In this document: one piece after another, positions 1 through 4,833 of the stretch
Position numbering within the stretch: the stretch's first letter is position 1
How the letters are laid out: each line of letters opens with the position of its first letter
Source of the DNA: Burkholderiaceae bacterium
Lineage (GTDB): Bacteria > Pseudomonadota > Gammaproteobacteria > Burkholderiales > Burkholderiaceae_C
NCBI GenBank assembly: GCA_025458585.1
Contig: JALOSD010000169.1
Location: 1 to 5,836 of the forward strand
Reading direction: 5' to 3'
DNA length: 5,836 nucleotides
Program-made: the position numbers and the translations under genes
The notes under the pieces: model-generated
Databases searched by the model: none
The model's input: only the letters and a program-made list of their open reading frames with translations
What the model was told of the DNA's origin: nothing

Positions 1-731
1 GCCGGCGTGCCGCGCCGCTCGGCCACCTCGCGCAGGCGGTTGCTGTTGCTGCTCGTCGGGCTGCCCACGACGACGACGATGTCGACCTGCGGCGTGAGCA
101 GCTTCACCGCGTCCTGCCGGTTCTGCGTCGCGTAGCAGATGTCCTGCTGCTTCGGCTCGCGCACGTGCGGGAAGCGCCGCTTGACCGCGGCGAGGATGTC
201 CGCCGCGTCGTCGACCGACAGCGTCGTCTGCGTGACGACCGCCAGCTTGTCACCCTTCGGCTGCACGCGCGCGACGTCGTCGACGTCCTCGACGAGGTAG
301 ATGCCTTCGGACAGCTGCCCCATCGTCCCCTCGACTTCGGGGTGCCCCTTGTGGCCGATCATCACGAACTCGTAGCCTTCCTTGGCGAGCTTCGCGAGCT
401 CGACGTGCACCTTGGTCACCAGCGGGCAGGTGGCGTCGAACACGTTGAAGCCGCGCGCGAGCGCCTCGTCGCGCACCGACTTGCTGACACCGTGCGCGCT
501 GAAGACGAGCGTCGCGCCCGGCGGCACGTCGCCCAGCTCCTCGATGAAGATCGCGCCCTTGGCCTTCAGGTCGTTGACGACGTAGGTGTTGTGCACGATC
601 TCGTGGCGCACGTAGATCGGCGCGCCGTACTTCAGCAGCGCGCGCTCGACGATCTCGATCGCGCGGTCGACGCCGGCGCAGAAGCCGCGCGGTTCGGCCA
701 GCACCACCTCGCCGATCAAGGGCTCGTTCAT
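1..731 (-). CDS. ispH: 4-hydroxy-3-methylbut-2-enyl diphosphate reductase (IspH/LytB), 3' end cut by window edge
   Basis: Cytoplasmic [4Fe-4S] enzyme of the MEP pathway that reduces HMBPP to IPP and DMAPP. I read 243 full codons from ATG (731-729); the C-terminus, roughly 70 residues judging by the ~316-residue E. coli enzyme, lies beyond the left edge. Visible family marks: the three cluster cysteines, C18 (in PRGFCAGVDRA), C102 (in FDATCPLVTKVH) and C199 (in DICYATQNRQ); substrate-site residues H47, H80, H130 and E132 (in GHPEVEGTMGQ); the TQTTLSVDD segment at about 167-175; and SSNSNR at 227-232. No internal stop or frame break is present. The start codon overlaps the fkpB stop by one base (TGATG), so translation is probably coupled to fkpB. 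fkpB-ispH adjacency is also found in E. coli. Identification is firm. Confidence 0.97.
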   Translation of the reverse strand, partial: MNEPLIGEVVLAEPRGFCAGVDRAIEIVERALLKYGAPIYVRHEIVHNTYVVNDLKAKGAIFIEELGDVPPGATLVFSAHGVSKSVRDEALARGFNVFDATCPLVTKVHVELAKLAKEGYEFVMIGHKGHPEVEGTMGQLSEGIYLVEDVDDVARVQPKGDKLAVVTQTTLSVDDAADILAAVKRRFPHVREPKQQDICYATQNRQDAVKLLTPQVDIVVVVGSPTSSNSNRLREVAERRGTP

Positions 732-1184
732 CACAGCACTCCGATCACCTGCACCTCGAAGCGCACGGGCTGGCCGGCCAACGGGTGGTTGAAGTCGAAC
801 AGCAGCCAGCCCTCGTCGGGCGGGCCGACCTCGCGCACGACGCCGGCATAGCTGCCGCCGCCGTCGGGCGTCGGGAACTGCACCACGTCCCCGACGGCGT
901 AGGTCGCGTCGGGGTCGCCGAGCTCGCGCAGCAGCGCGAGCTTCACGCGCTGCAGCAGCTCGGGGTTGCGCTCGCCGAAGGCCTCGCCCGGCGCGAGCTC
1001 GAACGTCGCGCGAGCGCCTTCGGCGAGCCCGAGCAGGCGCCGCTCCATCGCCGGCGCGAGCTGGCCGCTGCCCAGCGACAGCGTGGCCGGCGCGCCGTCG
1101 AACGTGCTGACGAACGAGGCGGTAGTGCAGGGTCAGGAACGAGTCCCCCCCAATGGTGGCCGCGACGGCCGGCTCGGCGCTCAT
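731..1184 (-). pseudogene. fkpB: SlpA/FkpB-type FKBP peptidyl-prolyl cis-trans isomerase, frameshifted near the 5' end
   Basis: FKBP-fold prolyl isomerase, usually about 150 residues; the E. coli homologue also precedes ispH. The N-terminal piece starts at ATG 1184 and reads MSAEPAVAA, then DSFLTLHYRL. After about position 1122 the family sequence continues in another frame from about 1115: VSTFDGAPATLSLGSGQLAP, then MERRLLGLAEGA, GEAFGERNP and the characteristic DFNHPLAGQ near the C-terminus. The step between frames equals a loss of 2+3n bases. Compared with E. coli FkpB, about four to six residues of the turn between HYRL and STF are missing, so a short deletion fits better than a single-base error. 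Everything from about 1115 down to the stop (733-731) is intact. A simple gene caller would report only 731-1048 from an internal ATG. It is either a real mutation or a sequencing error; the family assignment itself is sure. Confidence 0.8.
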
Positions 1185-1192
1185 AGACTGGC

Positions 1193-1198
1193 ATTGTA
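1193..1198 (-). promoter_or_regulatory. Possible -10 box (TACAAT) for fkpB-ispH
   Basis: On the minus strand TACAAT ends nine bases before the fkpB ATG at 1184, inside the 38-bp gap between the divergent fkpB and radC. It is one base off TATAAT. No convincing -35 lies 16-18 bp upstream. Transcription starting about 7 nt downstream would give a leaderless or nearly leaderless fkpB message. This is inference from position and motif only. Confidence 0.35.
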
Positions 1199-1222
1199 GG
1201 AAGCCAACGTTCCCGCGCCCCG

Positions 1223-1882
1223 ATGTCGATCAAGCAGCTGCCGGCCGAGGCCCGCCCGCGCGAGAAGCTGCTCCGACGCGGCCCGCAGGCGCTCGCCGAC
1301 GCCGAGCTGCTCGCCCTGCTGCTGCGCACCGGCGTGCTGCAGCTCGCGCAGCGGCTGCTGGCCGACTTCGGCGGCCTGCGCGGCCTGCGCGGCCTGATGC
1401 ACGCCGGCACCGCCGAGCTTGCGCGCTTCGCGCGGCCTCGGCCCGGCGAAGCGCGCCGAACTCGCCGCCGTGCTCGAGATCGCGCGCCGCGCGATGGTGG
1501 CCGAGCTCGCCGAGCGCCCGGTGTTCGACACGCCGCAGACGGTGCGGCAGTAGCTGAGCCTGCAGCTCGCGCACCTCGCGCACGAGGTGTTCGCCGTGCT
1601 GTTCCTCGACCACCAGCACCGCCTGCTAGCGCTGGAGGAGCTGTTCCGCGGCACGCTGTCGCAGACCAGCGTCTACCCGCGCGAGGTCGTCAAGCGCGCG
1701 CTCGCGCTGAACGCGTCGGCCGTGATCCTGGCACAACCACCCGTCGGGGCTGGCCGCGCGCCGACGAGTACCTGACCCAGTCGCTGAAGAGCGCGCTCGC
1801 GCTCGTCGACGTGCGTGTGCTCGACCACATGGTGGTCGGCGCCGCCGACGTCGTCTCGTTCGCCGAGCGCGGCTTGCTCTGA
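1223..1882 (+). pseudogene. radC: RadC (JAB/JAMM-domain, UPF0758 family) pseudogene with several lesions
   Basis: RadC proteins have an N-terminal helix-hairpin-helix-like part and a C-terminal JAMM metalloprotease-like domain; their physiological role is unsettled. RadC sequence is spread over three frames. Frame A (1223 to ~1433) has MSIKQLPAEARPREKLL and DAELLALLLRTG. Frame B (1434 to ~1731) has GLGPAKRAELAAVLEIARR, then VLFLDHQHRLL and GTLSQTSVYPREVVKRAL. Frame C (1732 to ~1755) has only HNHPSGLA. Frame A resumes at ~1757 with RADEYLTQSLKSAL and ends VLDHMVVGAADVVSFAERGL. The breaks fit losses of 2, 2 and 8 bases; the last removes the EPS stretch holding the JAMM serine. TAG at 1551-1553 replaces the Tyr-like position after VRQ. 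About five residues are missing after RTG (1333/1334) and a 9-bp unit near 1372 adds three. Restored, the protein would be about 225 residues, the family norm. The continuous frame 1223-1882 is not a real product in its middle part. Confidence 0.88.
1372..1396 (+). repeat. 9-bp tandem repeat (CGGCCTGCG, about 2.8 copies) inside the radC pseudogene
   Basis: Copies begin at 1372, 1381 and 1390 (the last is seven bases long). In the radC frame they encode a repeated Gly-Leu-Arg. E. coli RadC is three residues shorter at this point, so one unit looks like an in-frame slippage duplication. Confidence 0.7.
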
Positions 1883-1938
1883 CCTGCGGCGCTGCGGGTC
1901 TTGCCGCCAGCGCGGTGGTGCCTCGGCGGGCCGCTTGC

Positions 1939-1944
1939 GACAAT
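1939..1944 (+). promoter_or_regulatory. Possible -10 box (GACAAT) for the Smr-domain gene
   Basis: GACAAT sits in the 92-bp gap between the end of radC and the Smr-domain gene, about 30 bases before GTG 1975. A start of transcription near 1951 would leave a leader of some 24 nt and would lie downstream of the alternative GTG at 1915, which favours the later start. No good -35 hexamer is seen at 16-18 bp; a TTGCCG at 1901 is too far away. Motif-only inference. Confidence 0.35.
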
Positions 1945-1974
1945 CCGGGCTCCACATCGACCGCCAGAACGCCC

Positions 1975-2622
1975 GTGACGACGGTGCACCGTCTGCAGGA
2001 CCTCGCCTCGCTGAGGGCCGCGCTTGCCGAACGGCAACGCGACGCGCAGTTGCGCGCGGCGCGCGAGCGTGAGGCGGCGGCACGCGCCGAGCGCGAGCGC
2101 ACGCTGTTCGAGCGCAGCGTCGGACCGGTGCACCGGCTGACGGATCGAGGCCTCGCCGAGGTCGGCCGCCCGCGCCCGGCGCCGCTGCCGCGGCAGCGCG
2201 AACGCGACGAGCAGGCCGCGCTGCGCGAGGCGCTGTCCGACGAGGTCGACGTCGAGAGCCTGCTCGAGACCGACGGCGAACTGAGCTTTCGCCGGCCGCA
2301 GATCGCGCCCGACGTGCTGAAGCGCCTGCGCCGCGGCCAGTGGGCGATCCAGGCGCAGATCGACCTGCACGGCCTGCGGCGCGACGAGGCGCGCGAGGCG
2401 CTCGCCGCCTTCCTGCGCGACGCCGGCCAGCGCGGCCTGCGCTGCGTGCGTGTCGTGCACGGCAAGGGCCACGGCTCGCCGGGCAAGGCGCCGGTGCTCA
2501 AGGGCAAGGTGCGCGCGTGGCTGGTGCAGAAGGACGCGGTGATCGCCTTCGTGCAGGCGCGCGCCGCCGACGGCGGCCACGGTGCACTCGTCGTGCTGCT
2601 CGCCGGCGCCGCCGCCGGCTGA
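1975..2622 (+). CDS. Smr-domain protein (MutS2-C-terminal-like nuclease fold)
   Basis: A 215-residue cytoplasmic protein with a charged N-terminal half and a C-terminal Smr domain at roughly residues 127-210. Residues ~10-50 are rich in Arg, Glu and Ala (AALAERQRDAQLRAAREREA) and look helical, possibly a coiled coil. The linker carries RPRPAPLPRQRERDE, and LSFRRPQIAPDVLKRLRRGQ precedes the domain. Domain marks are IDLHGLRRDEA, with D130, H132 and G133 of the LDLHG-type motif, and VVHGKGHGSPGK with H162-G165. Smr domains occur as stand-alone proteins and at the end of MutS2; several are DNA or RNA endonucleases, but the substrate here cannot be told from sequence. GTG 1975 is preferred because the family-like HRLQDL segment begins there and a -10-like box lies between it and the in-frame GTG at 1915, whose extra 20 residues look like translated non-coding DNA. 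It follows radC on the same strand and converges on mtnP with a 3-nt gap. Confidence 0.88.
   Translation: MTTVHRLQDLASLRAALAERQRDAQLRAAREREAAARAERERTLFERSVGPVHRLTDRGLAEVGRPRPAPLPRQRERDEQAALREALSDEVDVESLLETDGELSFRRPQIAPDVLKRLRRGQWAIQAQIDLHGLRRDEAREALAAFLRDAGQRGLRCVRVVHGKGHGSPGKAPVLKGKVRAWLVQKDAVIAFVQARAADGGHGALVVLLAGAAAG
2602..2619. terminator. GC-only hairpin at the convergent gene ends (possible weak bidirectional terminator)
   Basis: GCCGGCG (2602-2608) pairs perfectly with CGCCGGC (2613-2619) across a 4-nt loop, in the last codons of the Smr-domain gene and just beyond the end of the oppositely oriented mtnP. There is no T-run on either side, so it is not a standard intrinsic terminator. 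Stems like this arise easily in a sequence so rich in GC. Confidence 0.25.
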
Positions 2623-2625
2623 GCA

Positions 2626-3471
2626 TCAGCGCCGCAGCACCTCGACCCACTCGCACTGCGCGTCGCTCAGCGCGGCGTCGGGGGTGAGCAGCGCGCCGTC
2701 GAGCGCGGCACGGATCGACGCCTCGGGTTGCGGCGGCCCGGCGGTGACGAGCGCGTCGAGCAGGCGCCGCGCGCCGTCGAGGCTCTTCGCGTACAGCTCG
2801 AGGATCGCGGCGACGCTCGCGTGGCGGCTCGGGTCGTCCATCCAGCAGTCGTAGTCGGTCACGATGCCCACCGTCGCGTAGGCCATCTGCGCCTCGCGGG
2901 CGAGGAACACTTCGGGCACGTTCGTCATGCCGACGAGATGGCAGCCCGCCTGGCGCAGGAAGTGGCTCTCGGCCTTCGTGCCCAGGCGCGGGCCTTCGAC
3001 GCAGGCGTAGGTGACCCCGCGGTGCAGCGGGATGCCCAGGCCCGACGCGCACGCCGCCACCGCGTCGACGAGCGCGCGGCTCACCGGCTCGGCGGTCGAG
3101 ACGTGCGCGGCGACGCCGCCGCCGAAGAAGCTGCGCTCGCGCGTGCCGCGCGTCCAGTCGAAGTACTGCTCGGGCATCGCGAAGTGCCCGGGTGCGATCG
3201 GCTCCGACAGGCTGCCCACCGCCGAGAAGCCGAGGATCGTCGTCGCGCCGGCGCGCTTGAGCGCGAAGACGTTCGCGCGGTAGTTGACCTCGTGCGGCAG
3301 GAAGCGGTGGCCCTTGCCGTGGCGGGCGAGAAACAGCAGCGGCACGCCGTGCAGGCGGCCGCGCTGGACGACGCCCGACGGTTCGCCGAACGGCGTCGGC
3401 GCGTCGAGACTCTCTTCGATCTGCATGCCCGGCAGGTCGTACAGGCCGGTGCCGCCGATGATGGCCAGCAT
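2626..3471 (-). CDS. mtnP: S-methyl-5'-thioadenosine phosphorylase (MTAP)
   Basis: Cytoplasmic purine nucleoside phosphorylase-family enzyme of methionine salvage: splits 5'-methylthioadenosine with phosphate to adenine and 5-methylthioribose-1-phosphate. The 281 residues match the family length (human MTAP 283). Visible marks: phosphate-site GGTG (6-9) with T8; R50-H51 in FLARHGKGH; PHEVNYRANVFALK (59-72); S83-A84 in FSAVGSL; EGPR (159-162); M182-T183 in GMTNVPEVFLARE; and TDYDCW (205-210) with D206 and D208, the pair that binds adenine N6/N7. Human MTAP positions match with a constant offset of 14 from M196 to D222. Methylthioinosine phosphorylases such as PA3004 lack TDYDCW, so adenine specificity is favoured here. 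The start is ATG 3471 with AGGAGG seven bases upstream. The gene lies 51 nt downstream of the modE-like gene on the same strand; co-transcription is possible, but no functional link is known to me. Confidence 0.93.
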   Translation of the reverse strand: MLAIIGGTGLYDLPGMQIEESLDAPTPFGEPSGVVQRGRLHGVPLLFLARHGKGHRFLPHEVNYRANVFALKRAGATTILGFSAVGSLSEPIAPGHFAMPEQYFDWTRGTRERSFFGGGVAAHVSTAEPVSRALVDAVAACASGLGIPLHRGVTYACVEGPRLGTKAESHFLRQAGCHLVGMTNVPEVFLAREAQMAYATVGIVTDYDCWMDDPSRHASVAAILELYAKSLDGARRLLDALVTAGPPQPEASIRAALDGALLTPDAALSDAQCEWVEVLRR

Positions 3472-3478
3472 GGGGGAT

Positions 3479-3484
3479 CCTCCT
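3479..3484 (-). promoter_or_regulatory. Strong Shine-Dalgarno (AGGAGG) for mtnP
   Basis: On the minus strand AGGAGG stands seven bases before the ATG at 3471, an ideal distance. It fixes the mtnP start and is the only textbook ribosome binding site I found in the window. Confidence 0.85.
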
Positions 3485-3506
3485 CTTCGGGGTCGACGTG
3501 AACGGG

Positions 3507-3512
3507 ATCGTA
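3507..3512 (-). promoter_or_regulatory. Possible -10 box (TACGAT) for mtnP
   Basis: On the minus strand TACGAT lies in the 51-nt gap between the modE-like gene and mtnP, about 35 bases before the ATG. It could give mtnP its own promoter. No -35 box is recognisable, so confidence is low. Confidence 0.25.
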
Positions 3513-3522
3513 CGCCGCGGGT

Positions 3523-3915
3523 TCAGCCGTTGCCGCCGGCGTCGGGCCGCACGAGCGCGAGCAGCTGCGGCAGCCGGCGCGCCACCGCGCGCTGCGCGTC
3601 GGCTTCGATGCGCCGGTACAGCGCGAGCACCTGCTCGCCGGTCGGCGTCAGCCGCGCACCGCCGCCGGCGCTGCCGCCGCGGTGCTTCTCGACCAGCGGG
3701 GCGACGAAGTCGCGGTTCATCGCCTGCACCAGCGACCACACGCGCTGGTAGCTCATGCCCAGTCGCCGTCCGGCCTCGGCGATCGAGCCGGTCTCGGCGA
3801 TGCCCTGCAGCACGTCGGCCTTGCCGGGCCCGATCGCGACCGCGTGCTTGAGCTGCACGCGAAAGCGCGTGGTGGCGTCGAGCCCGGTGGCGGCCGGTGG
3901 AGCGACGGACGGCAT
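3523..3915 (-). CDS. modE: ModE-like winged-helix regulator, DNA-binding domain only
   Basis: A 130-residue protein matching the N-terminal LysR-type winged HTH domain of ModE, the molybdate-responsive regulator. Marks: IGPGKADVLQGIAETGSIAE (28-47), the recognition-helix segment RRLGMSYQRVWSLVQAMN (50-67), then FVAPLVEKHRGG with a glycine-rich wing (79-86) and RLTPTGEQVLALYRRIE (88-104). E. coli ModE has about 262 residues and two C-terminal TOBE modules that bind molybdate; here the protein stops just after the HTH region, so no ligand domain is visible. No Cys or His metal cluster replaces it. Translation could start at ATG 3915 or ATG 3924; the open frame runs on to 4233, but that would cross the control region and modA. 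The gene is divergent from modABC, across a gap holding an inverted repeat that is its likely binding site. Calling it the repressor of modABC is inference from context. Confidence 0.87.
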   Translation of the reverse strand: MPSVAPPAATGLDATTRFRVQLKHAVAIGPGKADVLQGIAETGSIAEAGRRLGMSYQRVWSLVQAMNRDFVAPLVEKHRGGSAGGGARLTPTGEQVLALYRRIEADAQRAVARRLPQLLALVRPDAGGNG

Positions 3916-3960
3916 GGCGCGCATTGTGAGCTGCGCGGCAGGCCGTCGCAGCGCGACGGA

Positions 3961-3966
3961 TATACT
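3961..3966 (+). promoter_or_regulatory. Putative -10 box (TATACT) of the modABC promoter
   Basis: TATACT is two bases away from TATAAT and stands out as AT-rich in this very GC-rich sequence. It is followed seven bases later by the inverted repeat, so the predicted transcription start (about 3973) coincides with the left operator arm. The expected -35 position (about 3938-3943) holds nothing like TTGACA, so an activator or a weak promoter is possible. Confidence 0.45.
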
Positions 3967-3972
3967 CCGCCC

Positions 3973-3998
3973 GCGATATCGCTTTTGAAAGATATCGC
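3973..3998. promoter_or_regulatory. Probable ModE operator (inverted repeat) between modE and modA
   Basis: GCGATATC (3973-3980) and GATATCGC (3991-3998) form a perfect 8-bp inverted repeat around a 10-nt centre, GCTTTTGAAA. The left arm with two more bases is itself a 10-bp palindrome, GCGATATCGC. ModE sites in other bacteria are dyads with CGnTATAT-like and ATATAnCG-like arms, so the layout agrees, although the exact bases differ. The site lies over the predicted modA transcription start, where a bound dimer would block transcription. Confidence 0.65.
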
Positions 3999-4036
3999 TG
4001 CCCGTCCATCGTGATCGCCCCAGCCACCGCCGCGCG

Positions 4037-4822
4037 ATGAGTCCGAAGCGCCGTCTCGCCGCCCTGCTCGCCGTCGCGCTGCCGCTGGCCGGCGCGCTGC
4101 CCGCGCTGCGTGCGCAACCGGTGCCGACGGTCGCGGCCGCCTCGGACCTGAAGTTCGCGCTCGAAGAGGCCGTCGCGCGCTTCGAGCAGGACACCGGGCA
4201 CAGGCTGCGTCTGGTGTTCGGCTCGTCGGGCAACTTCTATTCGCAGATCCTGCAGGGCGCGCCGTTCCAGATGTTCATGTCGGCCGACGAGGACTTCGTG
4301 TTCAGGTTGCACGACGCCGGCAAGACGCTCGACCGGGGGCGGCTGTACGCGGTCGGGCGCATCGGCATCCTCGTGCCCCACGGCTCGCCGCTGAAGGCCG
4401 ACGGCACGCTGCAGGACCTCGCCGCAGCGCTGAAGGACGGCCGGCTGAGGAGGTTCGCGATCGCCAACCCCGACCACGCGCCCTACGGCATGCGCGCGCG
4501 CGAGGCGCTGCGGCACGCCGGGCTGTGGGACACGATCCAGCCCAGGCTCGTCTACGGCGAGAACGTCTCGCAGGCGGCGCAGTTCGCGACCTCGGGCTCG
4601 GCGCAGGGCGGCATCGTCGCGCTGTCGCTCGCGCTCGCACCGAGCGTCGCGAAGCTCGGCGACTTCGCGCTCGTCGACGAGAGCTGGCACCAGCCGCTGA
4701 GGCAGCGCATGGTGCTGACGAAGGGGGCGCCGCCGGCACTGCGCGCTTTCTACGACTACCTCGCGACGCCGCCCGCGCAGGCCATCATGAAGCGCTACGG
4801 CTTCGAGATGCCCCGAGGCTGA
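4037..4822 (+). CDS. modA: Molybdate ABC transporter periplasmic binding protein
   Basis: A 261-residue extracytoplasmic solute-binding protein that captures molybdate (and usually tungstate) and hands it to ModB. It begins with a Sec signal peptide: basic MSPKRR, a hydrophobic core at 7-24, and a likely signal peptidase I site after LRA at residue 26. No lipobox cysteine is present, so the protein should be free in the periplasm. ModA marks: AAASDL (33-38) with S36, FGSSGNFYSQI (61-71) with serines suited to oxyanion binding, PFQMFMSADE (76-85), NPDHAPYG (144-151), GENVSQAAQF from 174, and a C-terminal MKRYGFEMP. The ATG at 4037 gives the signal peptide its basic N-end; no clear Shine-Dalgarno is seen. 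A ten-codon frame (4011-4040) ends on the start codon as ATGA. It is first in an operon with modB, 11 nt downstream, and is likely under ModE control through the upstream operator. Confidence 0.95.
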   Translation: MSPKRRLAALLAVALPLAGALPALRAQPVPTVAAASDLKFALEEAVARFEQDTGHRLRLVFGSSGNFYSQILQGAPFQMFMSADEDFVFRLHDAGKTLDRGRLYAVGRIGILVPHGSPLKADGTLQDLAAALKDGRLRRFAIANPDHAPYGMRAREALRHAGLWDTIQPRLVYGENVSQAAQFATSGSAQGGIVALSLALAPSVAKLGDFALVDESWHQPLRQRMVLTKGAPPALRAFYDYLATPPAQAIMKRYGFEMPRG

Positions 4823-4833
4823 CGCCGCCGCCG

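Noticed and set aside
165..851. Open frame on the plus strand opposite ispH and the end of fkpB.
   Set aside because: Antisense shadow of ispH; composition is Arg/Asp/Val/His-rich and no family is recognised.
1145..1151. Run of seven C (seven G in fkpB) as the cause of the fkpB frameshift.
   Set aside because: The family-like segment DSFLTLHYRL follows the run in the same frame as ATG 1184, so the break must lie later, near 1108-1122.
1915..1974. Upstream GTG start giving the Smr-domain protein 20 more residues.
   Set aside because: The added residues look non-coding, and a likely -10 box (1939-1944) lies inside the extension.
1690..2580. Long minus-strand frames opposite radC and the Smr-domain gene.
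   Set aside because: Shadows of the plus-strand genes, with low-complexity composition and no start signal.
3966..4036. Molybdenum-cofactor riboswitch in the modA leader.
   Set aside because: From the predicted start the leader is only about 64 nt, too short for that riboswitch, and no multi-stem structure is evident; a protein operator explains the dyad.
3916..4233. N-terminal extension of the modE-like frame up to 4233.
   Set aside because: It would run across the operator and the start of modA; the HTH family sequence begins only after ATG 3915.
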